A stretch of DNA of 64,000 bases, from positions 2,046,001 through 2,110,000 of the forward strand of contig NZ_CP014206.1 of assembly GCF_001563225.1 (NCBI RefSeq), read 5' to 3'. Positions 17,371-26,590 of this stretch are shown here, in pieces (positions within the stretch are counted from its first letter, which is position 1; every line of letters begins with the position of its first letter). The position numbers and the translations under genes are program-made. A model generated the notes under the pieces. The model had not been told where the DNA came from. It did no database searches and saw only the letters and a list, made by a program, of their open reading frames with translations. This DNA comes from Pseudodesulfovibrio indicus. Its GTDB lineage: Bacteria > Desulfobacterota > Desulfovibrionia > Desulfovibrionales > Desulfovibrionaceae.

Positions 17371-18948
17371 CTAGTGCATGGCGTCCATGGTCTCGGCGAG
17401 GCTCGCCGCGAGGCTCTCCACGCGGGCGATGGCCCTGGCGGCGTCTTCCATGAGGGACTCGGTCTCTTCGCACAGGCGGGTCACGTCGGCGGTGGCGGCA
17501 TTGATCTGCTCGCTGGCGGCGGACTGCTCTTCGGCGGCGGTGGCTATGGACCGGACCTGTTCCGCCGTATCCCGCGTGATGGACAGGATGTTGCCCAGCG
17601 CCTCCCCTGAGTGGCCCGCCAATTCGGTGCTCCGGTTCACGGAGCCAACGGCGGTCTGGGTGGCCAGCACGTTCTGCCGGGCCACTTCCTGGATGCCCCG
17701 GACCACGGAATGGACTTCGCTGGTGGCGTGCATGGTCTTCTCGGCCAGCTTGCGGACCTCGTCGGCGACCACGGCGAATCCGCGTCCAGCCTCTCCCGCC
17801 CGGGCCGCCTCGATGGCCGCGTTCAGGGCCAGCAGGTTGGTCTGATCCGCGATATCCTCGATGACGCCGAGGACCACTCCGACCTGTTCCGCCCGCTCGT
17901 CCAACTGCTCCATGGACAACTTCAGGCCCGCGGCATGGCCGGAGACCTCTTCGATGGCGGTGATGACCTGGCGGACCACGGTCTCGCCCGTGATGGCCCT
18001 TTCGCTGGCGTCCTCAGCGTCGCGGGCGGCTTCCACGGCATACCGGGCGACCTCGGACACGGTGGCGTTCATCTGGGCCATGGCGGTGGCGGTTTCGGCT
18101 GTCCGGCCGCTCTGCACCTCCGATCCCAGCCGGGCCTTGGCCACGACGTCCTTCAGAATGGCTGCCGCCTGGGCCAGTTCGTCAGAGATGGCGGTTGCCT
18201 GCTCGGCCGCGGTGGAGATGCGCCGGTTCTGGTCGACGATTTCCCGCTCGTGCCGCTTGAGCTGGGTGGTGTTCATGTACAGGCAGCAGCCGCCGATGAT
18301 CCGTCCCTCCACGTCGTGCAGGGGGAAGAGGCTGATGAGCACGTCGATGTCGCTGCCGTCGGCGTGCTTGAAGACCGCCTCCACGTTCATGGCCCTGGTG
18401 TCGTGCTCCATGCAGTCGGCGATCTTGGAGCGCCGGTCGTCCTTGTAGAAGATCTGCGATATCATCCGGCCGTGATAGGTCTCGGGGGATTCTTTCGAGC
18501 CGAGCATGTCCAGACATTCGCGGTTCAGAAAGGTGATGTGCTGGTCCCGGTCCACGATGCAGCAGGGGATGGGCAGGCCGGACAGGATCGATCGGCTGAA
18601 ACCGAGGCGTTCCTTGTACTGCGCGGCCAGCTCGGCCACCTGATCACCCAGGCCGGGCGCGGCGTCGACCAGGGCGCGGCCGTCGGCCTGTCCGTACTCC
18701 TCGGCCAGCATGTGGGCGGTGAACCCGGAGAGCGCCGCCTGAGAGCGCTCGGCGGCCCGGCCCAGGGCCAGGAGGAGCCCGCCGCCCAGCAGGGCGAAAG
18801 CCAGGAGCACGCTGCCCAGGACGGTCGCCCCGGCTGCGGAATCGTCGAGGAAGAACAGGCAGACGATGGCCGCCAGCGCGCAGAGGGCGAGGGTTGCGGC
18901 GAAAAATATGAAGATGGTCCGAAAACGGAACCGGAATGATTGGAACAT
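17371..18948 (-). CDS. Methyl-accepting chemotaxis protein with cytoplasmic PAS domain
   Basis: 525 residues. Two closely spaced membrane helices at the N-terminus (residues ~10-30 and ~38-62) leave almost no periplasmic sensor. A PAS domain follows ([20 protein letters not shown]), then a long methylation coil and the highly conserved signalling tip [22 protein letters not shown]. Sensing is therefore probably intracellular (redox or a cofactor bound by PAS), with output to CheA/CheW. Its own terminator lies downstream, so it is likely monocistronic. Confidence 0.93.
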   Translation of the reverse strand: MFQSFRFRFRTIFIFFAATLALCALAAIVCLFFLDDSAAGATVLGSVLLAFALLGGGLLLALGRAAERSQAALSGFTAHMLAEEYGQADGRALVDAAPGLGDQVAELAAQYKERLGFSRSILSGLPIPCCIVDRDQHITFLNRECLDMLGSKESPETYHGRMISQIFYKDDRRSKIADCMEHDTRAMNVEAVFKHADGSDIDVLISLFPLHDVEGRIIGGCCLYMNTTQLKRHEREIVDQNRRISTAAEQATAISDELAQAAAILKDVVAKARLGSEVQSGRTAETATAMAQMNATVSEVARYAVEAARDAEDASERAITGETVVRQVITAIEEVSGHAAGLKLSMEQLDERAEQVGVVLGVIEDIADQTNLLALNAAIEAARAGEAGRGFAVVADEVRKLAEKTMHATSEVHSVVRGIQEVARQNVLATQTAVGSVNRSTELAGHSGEALGNILSITRDTAEQVRSIATAAEEQSAASEQINAATADVTRLCEETESLMEDAARAIARVESLAASLAETMDAMH

Positions 18949-18979
18949 GGCGTTGACTCTATGGTGCTGAATGAAGGGA

Positions 18980-19017
18980 GGCTCCCCACCCGTGGGATGG
19001 GCGGGGAGCCTTGTTTT
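18980..19017 (+). terminator. Stem-loop with T-run, apparently oriented to the plus strand
   Basis: GGCTCCCC pairs with GGGGAGCC across a 15-base loop and is followed by TTGTTTTTT on the plus strand. The flanking genes are both on the minus strand, so a T-run on this side is unexpected. For the lactate operon the hairpin lies 100 bases past its last stop and could still end transcription less efficiently. Confidence 0.5.
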
Positions 19018-19114
19018 TTGAGGCCGGTTCGTTCAGGAGGAAGCAGGGTGTGGGTGCTTCTGTGGATTGCGGTCCTTACCTTCTGAGAGCCTCAAATATA
19101 ACGGCGTGTGCCGC

Positions 19115-21265
19115 TTATTTCCTGTTGGAGGCCATGGCTTCGGCGATGTGCTTCACCTTGACCTTGGAGCCCCTGTTCTTGAGCCCGCCGCGCAGCTGCA
19201 TGATGCAGCCGGGGCAGTCCGTCAGCAGGACGCCCGCTCCGGTGGACTCCACGTTGTCGAGCTTCTTCTTGAGCAGCTCGGCGGAGAGTTCCGGGAACTT
19301 CATGGAGAAGGTGCCGCCGAAACCGCAGCAGACCTCTTCCTCGGCGCACTCGACGTATTCCATGCCGCTCTTTTCGATGAGCTCACGCGGGGCCTCGTGC
19401 ACGTCCAGCCCCCTGCACAGGTGGCAGGGTGCGTGATAGGTAGCCTTTTCCCCGCTCTTCGTAAAGCCCTCGGCCTTCACTTTCAGCACGTCGTTGACGA
19501 AGCTGGAGTAGTCGATGACCTTGGCCGCGAAGGCGTCGGCCCTCAGCTTCAGGGACGGCTTGTCCATGACCAGCTTCGGGTAGTTGTGCTTGAGGTGCGC
19601 GGCGCAGGAGGCGCACAGGGTGATGATGTAGTCGTAGGCTTCCGGCTCGAAGGCGCGCAGGTTCTGCGCGGCCACGTCGCGGGACGCCTTGGTCTCGCCC
19701 ATCATCTGCACGGGCAGGCCGCAGCAGGACTGCTGCTCCGGGAACTCCATGGCCACGTCGTTGGCCGCGAACACGTCCACGGCGGCCTTCATCTGCTCGG
19801 GGTAGACGAAGTCCTGCACGCAGCCGGAGAACAGGGCCACGCGGTATTTCGGGTTCTCGACCACGGGGCGGTTCTTCTGCCACCAGTCGCGGAACGGGGT
19901 CTCGGCGATGGTCGGCAGGGCGCGGAAGCTGTGCTCCTTGGAGAAGATCATGGGCAGGTGGCGGATGAATCCGTCCTTCTCGGCCACGGGCTTCTGGCCC
20001 CACTTGGCGGTGCGCAGCAGGGTGTGGAACAGCTTGCGGTTCTTGAGGACCTTGCCGAGCAGCATGGAGGGCAGCGGATGGCCGTCCTCGTCCTGGATGC
20101 GCGCGTGGATCTCCTTGATCAGGCGCGGCAGGTCGATGCCGCCCGCGCAGACGTCCTTGCACGCCTCGCAGTTGATGCAGTTCTGAACCAGGTTTTTGGC
20201 CTTGTCCTTGCCGTGGAAGAAGTAGGTCAGGATCAGGCCGATGGCGCCGATGTAGATGTGGCCCATCTTGTGGCCGCCCACCAGCCGGTAGACCGGGCAG
20301 ACGTTGGCGCAGGCGCCGCAGCGCACGCACCGGTTGACCTGGGAGAAGAGCGGGTCCTTGATCAGCTCGGACCGGCCGTTGTCCAGGACCACGTAGTGGA
20401 TCTCCTTCTTGCCGTCCTCGGCCGCCAGGCACTCGTTCGCGCCGGTGATCCAGGTCACGTAGGAGGTGATCTGCTGGCCGGTGGCGTTGCGCGGCAGGAC
20501 CTTGATGATGCGCAGGGCGTCGTGCAGGGTCGGCAGCAGCTTGTCGATGCCCATCAGGGCGACGTGGACGCGGGGCAGGGTGGACACCAGGCGGGCGTTG
20601 CCCTCGTTGGTGACCAGGCCGATGCCGCCGGTCTCGGCCACGGCGAAGTTGGCGCCGGTGATGCCCATGTCGGCCTCGACGTACTTCTGGCGCAGCTCGC
20701 GGCGGGCGACCTTGACCAGCTTGTCGATGTCGGTGTCCTGCTTGGTGCCGGTGACTTCGGAGAACAGGTCGCCGACCTGGTAGCGCGACAGGTGGATGGC
20801 GGGCATGACCATGTGGGACGGGCCCTCATGGCGCATCTGGATAATCCATTCGCCCAGGTCGGTCTCGGTCACTTCGAGGCCCGCGTCCTCCAGGTCGTGG
20901 TTGAGCAGGGTCTCTTCGGCGGTCATGGACTTGGACTTGACGATCTTCTTGCAGTCCGCATCCTTGGCGATCTTGGTGATGATCCGGTTGGCCTCGTCCC
21001 CGTCCTTGGCGAAGTGGACGTGGATGCCCGCCGCCTCGGCGTTCTTCTTGAACTCCTGGTACAGGGCTTCGGCGTCCTGGGCCGCGGCGTCCTTGGAGTC
21101 GGCGATTTCCTTGATCAGGCCGCGGACGTCCATGTCCTTGAAGGCATTGGCGCGTCCGGCGCGGTAGGCGATGGCGAAGTTGTCGAGCGTGGTCCGCAGG
21201 AAGTCGTTGTCCAGCGTCTCGCGCAGCTCCTCGCGGTATTCTTTGAGGTTGTGAGCTTTCTGCAT
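19115..21265 (-). CDS. LutB/LutA-like iron-sulfur lactate dehydrogenase subunit (LUD + ferredoxin + CCG domains)
   Basis: 716 residues, a natural fusion of what are separate LutB and LutA proteins elsewhere. N-terminal LUD domain (about 60-300), then a two-[4Fe-4S] module with CVRCGACANVCP and CINCEACKDVC (about 325-390), then two CCG domains at the C-terminus (SGCVQDFVYP...QQSCCGLP and APCHLCRGL...EVCCGFGG). The family oxidises L-lactate to pyruvate and passes electrons through its clusters. It is the last gene of the lactate operon, two bases after LutC. Desulfovibrio genomes carry the same fused protein in this position. Confidence 0.9.
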   Translation of the reverse strand: MQKAHNLKEYREELRETLDNDFLRTTLDNFAIAYRAGRANAFKDMDVRGLIKEIADSKDAAAQDAEALYQEFKKNAEAAGIHVHFAKDGDEANRIITKIAKDADCKKIVKSKSMTAEETLLNHDLEDAGLEVTETDLGEWIIQMRHEGPSHMVMPAIHLSRYQVGDLFSEVTGTKQDTDIDKLVKVARRELRQKYVEADMGITGANFAVAETGGIGLVTNEGNARLVSTLPRVHVALMGIDKLLPTLHDALRIIKVLPRNATGQQITSYVTWITGANECLAAEDGKKEIHYVVLDNGRSELIKDPLFSQVNRCVRCGACANVCPVYRLVGGHKMGHIYIGAIGLILTYFFHGKDKAKNLVQNCINCEACKDVCAGGIDLPRLIKEIHARIQDEDGHPLPSMLLGKVLKNRKLFHTLLRTAKWGQKPVAEKDGFIRHLPMIFSKEHSFRALPTIAETPFRDWWQKNRPVVENPKYRVALFSGCVQDFVYPEQMKAAVDVFAANDVAMEFPEQQSCCGLPVQMMGETKASRDVAAQNLRAFEPEAYDYIITLCASCAAHLKHNYPKLVMDKPSLKLRADAFAAKVIDYSSFVNDVLKVKAEGFTKSGEKATYHAPCHLCRGLDVHEAPRELIEKSGMEYVECAEEEVCCGFGGTFSMKFPELSAELLKKKLDNVESTGAGVLLTDCPGCIMQLRGGLKNRGSKVKVKHIAEAMASNRK

Positions 21266-21267
21266 GG

Positions 21268-21894
21268 CTAGTCCTCCAGGATCAGGATGTGGAGTTCAAG
21301 GGGGCCGTGGACGCCGAGCGCGAGGACGCGTTCGATGTCGGCGGTCCGGCTCGCGCCGGTGATGAAGGCCAGGTAGTCCGGGGTCTTCTTCATGCGGGTG
21401 AGCATCATCTTCTCGACGGCGTAGGAGTTCGCCTTGATCTTGGATTTGGGCAGGACGCAGACGTGGAACTCGCTGACCATGGTGGCCAAACGCAGCTCCT
21501 CGCCGGGACAGTCGAGCATCAGGGTGCCGGTGTCGGCGATGCCGTACTCGGCGAAGGTGAACCCGATGTCGATGCCCGCCAGGTGGTCGCGCATGCCGCT
21601 TTCAATGCAGTCGAAACCGGCCTTCTTGGCCTGGGCCGACAGCTTCTTGTACAGGTCGGCCTTGAGCCCGGGGGCGGCGATGACCTTTTTCTGCTTGGCG
21701 TCGCACAGGGCCTCGGCCTTGTCCGAGAGGTCGGCCTCGCAGCCGCTGGCGAGCAGCTGGCACGCCTCCTTCTCACCGCACAGGTTGATGACGTATTCCA
21801 GGGCATCGTCCTCGTTGGCGATGCTGCTTACCTTTGCGGAGACGAGCTGCGCCTTCTCCACGAATTGTTGGTACAGGTCTTCCTTGGAAGCCAT
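21268..21894 (-). CDS. lutC: LutC-like LUD-domain protein of lactate oxidation
   Basis: Start at 21894, because GGAGGTAAC precedes that ATG; a longer frame to 21942 would begin in the leader. About 208 residues form a single LUD domain (IDIGFTFAEYGIADTGTLML, REATMVSEFHVCVLPKSKIK-like core, FITGASRTADIERVLALGVHGP). LutC is the third component of the LutABC L-lactate oxidation complex. It lies 58 bases after ackA and directly before the LutB-like gene. Confidence 0.88.
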   Translation of the reverse strand: MASKEDLYQQFVEKAQLVSAKVSSIANEDDALEYVINLCGEKEACQLLASGCEADLSDKAEALCDAKQKKVIAAPGLKADLYKKLSAQAKKAGFDCIESGMRDHLAGIDIGFTFAEYGIADTGTLMLDCPGEELRLATMVSEFHVCVLPKSKIKANSYAVEKMMLTRMKKTPDYLAFITGASRTADIERVLALGVHGPLELHILILED

Positions 21895-21951
21895 GTTACC
21901 TCCTCCAGGTATGTTTGACCCAAGGCCTGGCGGCCTCCGCAACGGGTCGGG

Positions 21952-23154
21952 TTAGCTGACGAGCGCCTTTGCCTCACGAGCGATGGCGAGTTCCTCGTTG
22001 GTCGGGATGACCCAGATGTCGACGGTGCTGTCGGCGGCGCTTATCTTGCGGGCCTGCTTGGAGCGGACCGCGTTGATCTCGGGGTCGATCTTCATGCCGA
22101 AGGGTTCGAGACCCTCCAGCGACTTCAGACGGACGATGTCGTCGTTTTCGCCGATGCCGGCGGTGAAGACGATGGCGTCCACCCGGCCCAGTACGGCCAT
22201 GTAGGAGCCGATGTACTTGCGGGTACGGTAGGTCTGGACCTCGAGCGCCAGGCGGGCGCGCTCGTTGCCCTCTTCAATGGCCGCATGGATGTCGCGCATG
22301 TCGTTCATGCCGCACAAGCCCTTGAGGCCGGATTCCTTGTTCAGAACATTGTCGATGGCGGCGATGTCCATGCCCCGGTTCACGGCCAGGTAGTTGTGGA
22401 TGGCCGGATCGATGTCGCCGGAGCGGGTACCCATGACCAGCCCCTCGAGCGGGGTCAGACCCATGGAGGTATCCACGCACAGGCCGTTCTTGACGGCCGA
22501 CATGGAGGCGCCGTTGCCCATGTGGATGGTGATGAGGTTCATCTCCTCCGCGGGCTTGCCGGTGAGGCGGGCGCATTCCTTGGCCACATATTTGTGGGAG
22601 GTGCCGTGCGCGCCGTAACGGCGGACGTGATCCTGCTCGTAATATTCGTAGGGCAGGGCGTACATGTAGGCGTGGGGCGGCATGGTCTGGTGGAAGGCCG
22701 TGTCGAAGACCAGGACCTGGGGCACGCCGGGGAACAGCTTGGTGGCGTCCCGGGCTCCGCCGAGGTTGGCGGGGTTGTGCAGGGGGGCCAGCCGTTCGGT
22801 CTCGGTCAGGTCGGGCCACATGTCTTCGGTGATGACCACCGGGACGTTGAACTTCTCCCCGCCGGCCACCACGCGGTGGCCGACCACGTCGATCTCGTTC
22901 ATGGTGCAGACGGCGTTGTCGCCCTTGCAGATGAGATCGATGGACATTTCGAGGCCCACGCCGTGGGTGGGGATGGGCTGCTCCAGGACGGTCTTGACCT
23001 CCTTGTCCGTGCCGGGGAAGGTCTTGCTGGTCAGGCTGCCCATTTCTTCGCCGATGCGCTCCACCAGGCCGGAGACCATGACGGACTCGTCGGCCATGTC
23101 GATGAGCTGATACTTGATGGAGGAGCTGCCGGAGTTGATAACGAGAACTTTCAT
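21952..23154 (-). CDS. ackA: Acetate kinase
   Basis: 400 residues, the usual family length. It starts with the phosphate-binding MKVLVINSGSSSIKYQ and contains FDTAFHQTMP, RRYGAHGTSHKYV, HMGNGASMSAV and FTAGIGEND. It converts acetyl phosphate and ADP to acetate and ATP, giving the substrate-level ATP of lactate oxidation to acetate. The start codon follows the pta stop directly (TAGATG), so the two are translationally coupled. Confidence 0.97.
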   Translation of the reverse strand: MKVLVINSGSSSIKYQLIDMADESVMVSGLVERIGEEMGSLTSKTFPGTDKEVKTVLEQPIPTHGVGLEMSIDLICKGDNAVCTMNEIDVVGHRVVAGGEKFNVPVVITEDMWPDLTETERLAPLHNPANLGGARDATKLFPGVPQVLVFDTAFHQTMPPHAYMYALPYEYYEQDHVRRYGAHGTSHKYVAKECARLTGKPAEEMNLITIHMGNGASMSAVKNGLCVDTSMGLTPLEGLVMGTRSGDIDPAIHNYLAVNRGMDIAAIDNVLNKESGLKGLCGMNDMRDIHAAIEEGNERARLALEVQTYRTRKYIGSYMAVLGRVDAIVFTAGIGENDDIVRLKSLEGLEPFGMKIDPEINAVRSKQARKISAADSTVDIWVIPTNEELAIAREAKALVS

Positions 23155-25269
23155 CTACTTACCTTTTTCCGCCTGGGCCTGGATGGCCGTTATGGCGACA
23201 GTGTTGACAATATCGGGGACAAGGCAGCCGCGGGACAGGTCGTTGACCGGCTTGTTGAGTCCCTGGAGAACCGGGCCGATGGCCACGGCGTTGGCGGCGC
23301 GCTGCACGGCCTTGTAGGTGTTGTTGCCGGTGTTCAGGTCCGGGAAGATGAACACGGTGGCCTTTCCGGCGACCTTGGAGTCCGGCATCTTGACCTGGGC
23401 CACTTCCGGGTCCACGGCCGCGTCGTACTGGATCGGTCCCTCGATGGGGATGTCCAGGCCGCGCTCCTCGGCCAGCCTGCGGGCGATGGCGGTGGCCTCG
23501 ATGACCTTCTCCACGTCCTCGCCCTTGCCGGAAGCGCCGGTGGAGTAGCTGAGCATGGCCACGCGGGGTTCGATGCCGAAGATCTTGGCGGTCTCGGCGG
23601 AACCCAGGGCGATTTCGGCCAGTTGCTGGGAATTCGGGTTGGGGTTCACGGCGCAGTCGCCGTAAACCAGCACGCGGTCCTTGAGGCACATGAGGAACAC
23701 GCTGGACACGATGGAGCTGCCCGGCTTGGTCTTCACGAACTCGAAGGCGGGGCGGATGGTGTGGGCCGTGGTGTTGATGGAGCCGGAGACCATGCCGTCC
23801 GCGAACCCCTTGTGGACCATCATGGTCCCGAAGTAGGTGGGGTCGGCCATGCGGTCCCAGGCCATCTCGGCGATCACGCCCTTGTGCTTGCGCAGTTCCA
23901 GGTAGTCCTCGGCGAACGGGTCGAGCAGGTCGGAGTTGACCGGGTCGATGATCTCCGCGCCGGAGATGTCCACGCCGTAGGTGGAGGCGTTGGTACGGAT
24001 GGTCTGCTCGTTGCCCAGCAGGATGACGTCCGCCGCGCCGCGCCGCAGGATGATGTCGGCCGCGCGCAGGATGCGCTCCTCGGTGCCTTCGGGCAGGACG
24101 ATGCGCTGGCGGTCGCGGGACGCCTTGTCGAGCAGTGCGTACTCGAACATCTTGGGCGTGACCTTGGTGGACCGCTGCTCGACCACCCGGTCGCGCAGTT
24201 CGTTGGTGTTCACGTGCTGCGCGAAACCGCCGAGGGCGGTGGCGATGCGCTGGTAGTCGTCGGCCTGGATGCGCCCGTACAGCGAGTTGAGCTGCTGCAC
24301 GGTCTGGTAGGTGTGGCCCTTGCAGGCCAGCACCGGGACGGGCACGCCGGTCCAGCCCTCGATGAGCCGGTGCACGTTGGTGGACACGTCCAGACCGCCG
24401 GTCAGGACGATGCCCGCGATGTCCGGGTAGGAGCTGGACAGCCGGGAGGCGAGGCTCGACAGGATGATGTCGGACCGGTCGCCGGGGGTGATGATCAGGC
24501 TGCCCTTCTCGATGTAGCTCAGGAAGTTGCCGATCTGCATGGCCGCCACCAGGTAGTTGTCCACCAGGGACTGCAGGCCGGAGTGGCCGTAGAGGACGTC
24601 GGCGCCGAGCCAGCGGCGGACGTCGTTGATGGACGGTTTGCCCAGGGTGTCGTCCTCGGGGATGACGTAAACGGGCATGGGCTCCCGGCTGCCCTTGCGC
24701 TCGATGTGGCCGACCATCTCTTCGGTCATGCCCTCGGGCGCGCGGTTGACCACGCAGGCCAGGGAGTCCACGCCCTTTTCAGCCAAAGTGTCCAAGGTGG
24801 TCTGGGTGATGTTGACCACTTCCTCCGGAGCCTTGTCGCGGCCGGACGTCACCACCAGCATGGGGGCGCCGATGTTGGCGGCGATGTCCGCGTTGAGGTC
24901 GAATTCAAAGGCCGGGTCCTTGCCCTTGAAGTCGGTGCCCTCGCAGAGCACGAAGTCGTACTCTTCCTCCAGCATCTTGTACTTCTTGAGAATGTTCTCG
25001 AGTACAAGGGCGTGCTGGCCGGAGTTGATCAGCTCGCGGGTCTGCTTGAGGGTGTAGGCGTAGGTGTCGCGGTAGGGAATGGACAGCTTGAAGTGATCGA
25101 TCATCAACGCGATGTCGTGGTCCTTGTTCCCCTCGCCCGGATCGTTGATGATGGGGCGGAAGATGGCGACGTTGTGGAGTTCCCTCGTGAGCATCTGCAT
25201 GACGCCGAGGACCACGGCGGACTTGCCGCTGCGCTCTTCGGTGGCGCTCACATACAGGTTCTTGGACAT
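23155..25269 (-). CDS. pta: Phosphate acetyltransferase, long form
   Basis: 704 residues: an N-terminal BioD/CobQ-like P-loop domain (LYVSATEERSGKSAVVLGV), a DRTGG domain in the middle (PGDRSDIILSSLAS) and the C-terminal PTA_PTB catalytic domain (RIVLPEGTEERILRAADII, SYSTGASGKGEDVEKV, VFIFPDLNTGNNTYKAVQR). It converts acetyl-CoA to acetyl phosphate. The long form is the one often regulated by metabolites through its N-terminal domains. It lies between glcF and ackA in the operon. Confidence 0.96.
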   Translation of the reverse strand: MSKNLYVSATEERSGKSAVVLGVMQMLTRELHNVAIFRPIINDPGEGNKDHDIALMIDHFKLSIPYRDTYAYTLKQTRELINSGQHALVLENILKKYKMLEEEYDFVLCEGTDFKGKDPAFEFDLNADIAANIGAPMLVVTSGRDKAPEEVVNITQTTLDTLAEKGVDSLACVVNRAPEGMTEEMVGHIERKGSREPMPVYVIPEDDTLGKPSINDVRRWLGADVLYGHSGLQSLVDNYLVAAMQIGNFLSYIEKGSLIITPGDRSDIILSSLASRLSSSYPDIAGIVLTGGLDVSTNVHRLIEGWTGVPVPVLACKGHTYQTVQQLNSLYGRIQADDYQRIATALGGFAQHVNTNELRDRVVEQRSTKVTPKMFEYALLDKASRDRQRIVLPEGTEERILRAADIILRRGAADVILLGNEQTIRTNASTYGVDISGAEIIDPVNSDLLDPFAEDYLELRKHKGVIAEMAWDRMADPTYFGTMMVHKGFADGMVSGSINTTAHTIRPAFEFVKTKPGSSIVSSVFLMCLKDRVLVYGDCAVNPNPNSQQLAEIALGSAETAKIFGIEPRVAMLSYSTGASGKGEDVEKVIEATAIARRLAEERGLDIPIEGPIQYDAAVDPEVAQVKMPDSKVAGKATVFIFPDLNTGNNTYKAVQRAANAVAIGPVLQGLNKPVNDLSRGCLVPDIVNTVAITAIQAQAEKGK

Positions 25270-25295
25270 TGTTCTTTCCTTGTTGTTTGCCGTTG

Positions 25296-26582
25296 TTATC
25301 CGTTTAGGGAGTCGGCATAGAGCTCGATGACGTGCTTGACGTTCATGTCGGCTCCCTTCTGTGAGAGCATGTCCGTGATCTGGAGCATGCAGGCCGGGCA
25401 GCTGGTGGCAGCCACCTTGGCCTTGGAAGCGATGATGTTGTCCGCCTTGCGGCTGCCGATCTTCTTCGACAGTTCGTAGTGGGCGATGTTGAAGCTGCCG
25501 CCGCAGCCGCAGCAGGTACCCGCGTCAACCATTTCCTTGAGGTCGCAACCGGCGGCCTTGACCAGGGTCCTGGGTTGGGCGGTGATTCCCAGGGAATTCT
25601 TCAGGTGGCAGGGATCGTGATAGGTCACGCCCCGGCCTCCCGCGATCTCGCGCGGTTGTACCTTGAGAATATCCACAAGGAACTGACTGATGTCCATTGT
25701 TTTCCGTTGCAGCACGCCGATGTCGTAGGTCCGCGACGTGTTGCCCTTGTACATGTGCGGCCACAGCTCCTTGATGGTCGAGGTGCAGGTGGCGCAACCG
25801 GTGACCAGGTAGTCGAACTCGCCGTCCTTGAAGATGTCGACGTTCATGCCCACCAGGGTGTCGAAGGTGTCGGTGTCGCCGCTGGACAGGGCGGGGATGC
25901 CGCAGCAGGCCTGGCCCTTGGGCATGTAGACGCCGACGCCGTGGTGCTTGAGGACCTTGAGGATCGCCTCACCCACCTGGGGGTAGATCTTGTCGATCAC
26001 GCAGCCCACGTAGAGGGCCACGCGCAGGCCGGACTTGCCCGCCGGGGTGTCCAGCTCGGGCACGCGCTTGTGCAGCGGCTTGGAGGCCAGGGAGCTGAAG
26101 TGGCGGTCGCCGATGACCGGCGCGTTGAAGCGGGCGCAGCTGGAGCCCAGCATGTCGTCCACCTTCTTGGTGAAGATCCCCTGGAACTTGGCGCCCATGT
26201 CGGTCAGGGCGTTGAACAGCTTGGGGTTCTTCAGCAGGCCGCGGAAGATGGCCTTCTTGGCCGGAGACAGGCCGAAGTAGCCGGTCATGATCGCGCGGGC
26301 CTTGAGGAAGATGTCCATGACGGACACGCCGGACGGACAGTTGGTCTGACAGGTGCCGCAGAGCAGGCAGCGGTTGAGCTTCTCGTTGACGCCCTCCGGA
26401 TCGGTGAGCATCTCGGAGGCCAGGCCGTCCAGCAGAGCGAGTTTGCCGCGGGTTACGTCCGCCTCTCGGCCGGACTGCTTGAATACCGGACAGACCGCCT
26501 GGCACATGCCGCAGCGCATGCACCCGACCAGCAGGTCGTCCAGTTCCTTGAACATTGTCGCGAGCTGATGAATATCTGCCAT
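25296..26582 (-). CDS. GlcF-like iron-sulfur subunit of lactate/glycolate oxidase
   Basis: 428 residues. Two [4Fe-4S] motifs at the N-terminus (CMRCGMCQAVCP near 20-31 and CLLCGTCQTNCP near 66-77) are followed by two CCG domains (VGCVIDKIYPQVG...QACCGIP and DPCHLKNSLG...CCGCGGSFN). It pairs with the FAD subunit encoded eight bases upstream to form a D-lactate or glycolate oxidase that passes electrons to the membrane pool or ferredoxin-like carriers. The position in the operon favours lactate. Confidence 0.9.
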   Translation of the reverse strand: MADIHQLATMFKELDDLLVGCMRCGMCQAVCPVFKQSGREADVTRGKLALLDGLASEMLTDPEGVNEKLNRCLLCGTCQTNCPSGVSVMDIFLKARAIMTGYFGLSPAKKAIFRGLLKNPKLFNALTDMGAKFQGIFTKKVDDMLGSSCARFNAPVIGDRHFSSLASKPLHKRVPELDTPAGKSGLRVALYVGCVIDKIYPQVGEAILKVLKHHGVGVYMPKGQACCGIPALSSGDTDTFDTLVGMNVDIFKDGEFDYLVTGCATCTSTIKELWPHMYKGNTSRTYDIGVLQRKTMDISQFLVDILKVQPREIAGGRGVTYHDPCHLKNSLGITAQPRTLVKAAGCDLKEMVDAGTCCGCGGSFNIAHYELSKKIGSRKADNIIASKAKVAATSCPACMLQITDMLSQKGADMNVKHVIELYADSLNG

Positions 26583-26590
26583 GACTTCAC

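Noticed and set aside
22285-25320. A 1011-codon open frame on the plus strand opposite ackA and pta
   Set aside because: It is a mirror frame of GC-rich genes: its protein is Gly/Val/His/Asp-rich low complexity and the opposite strand encodes clear Pta and AckA.
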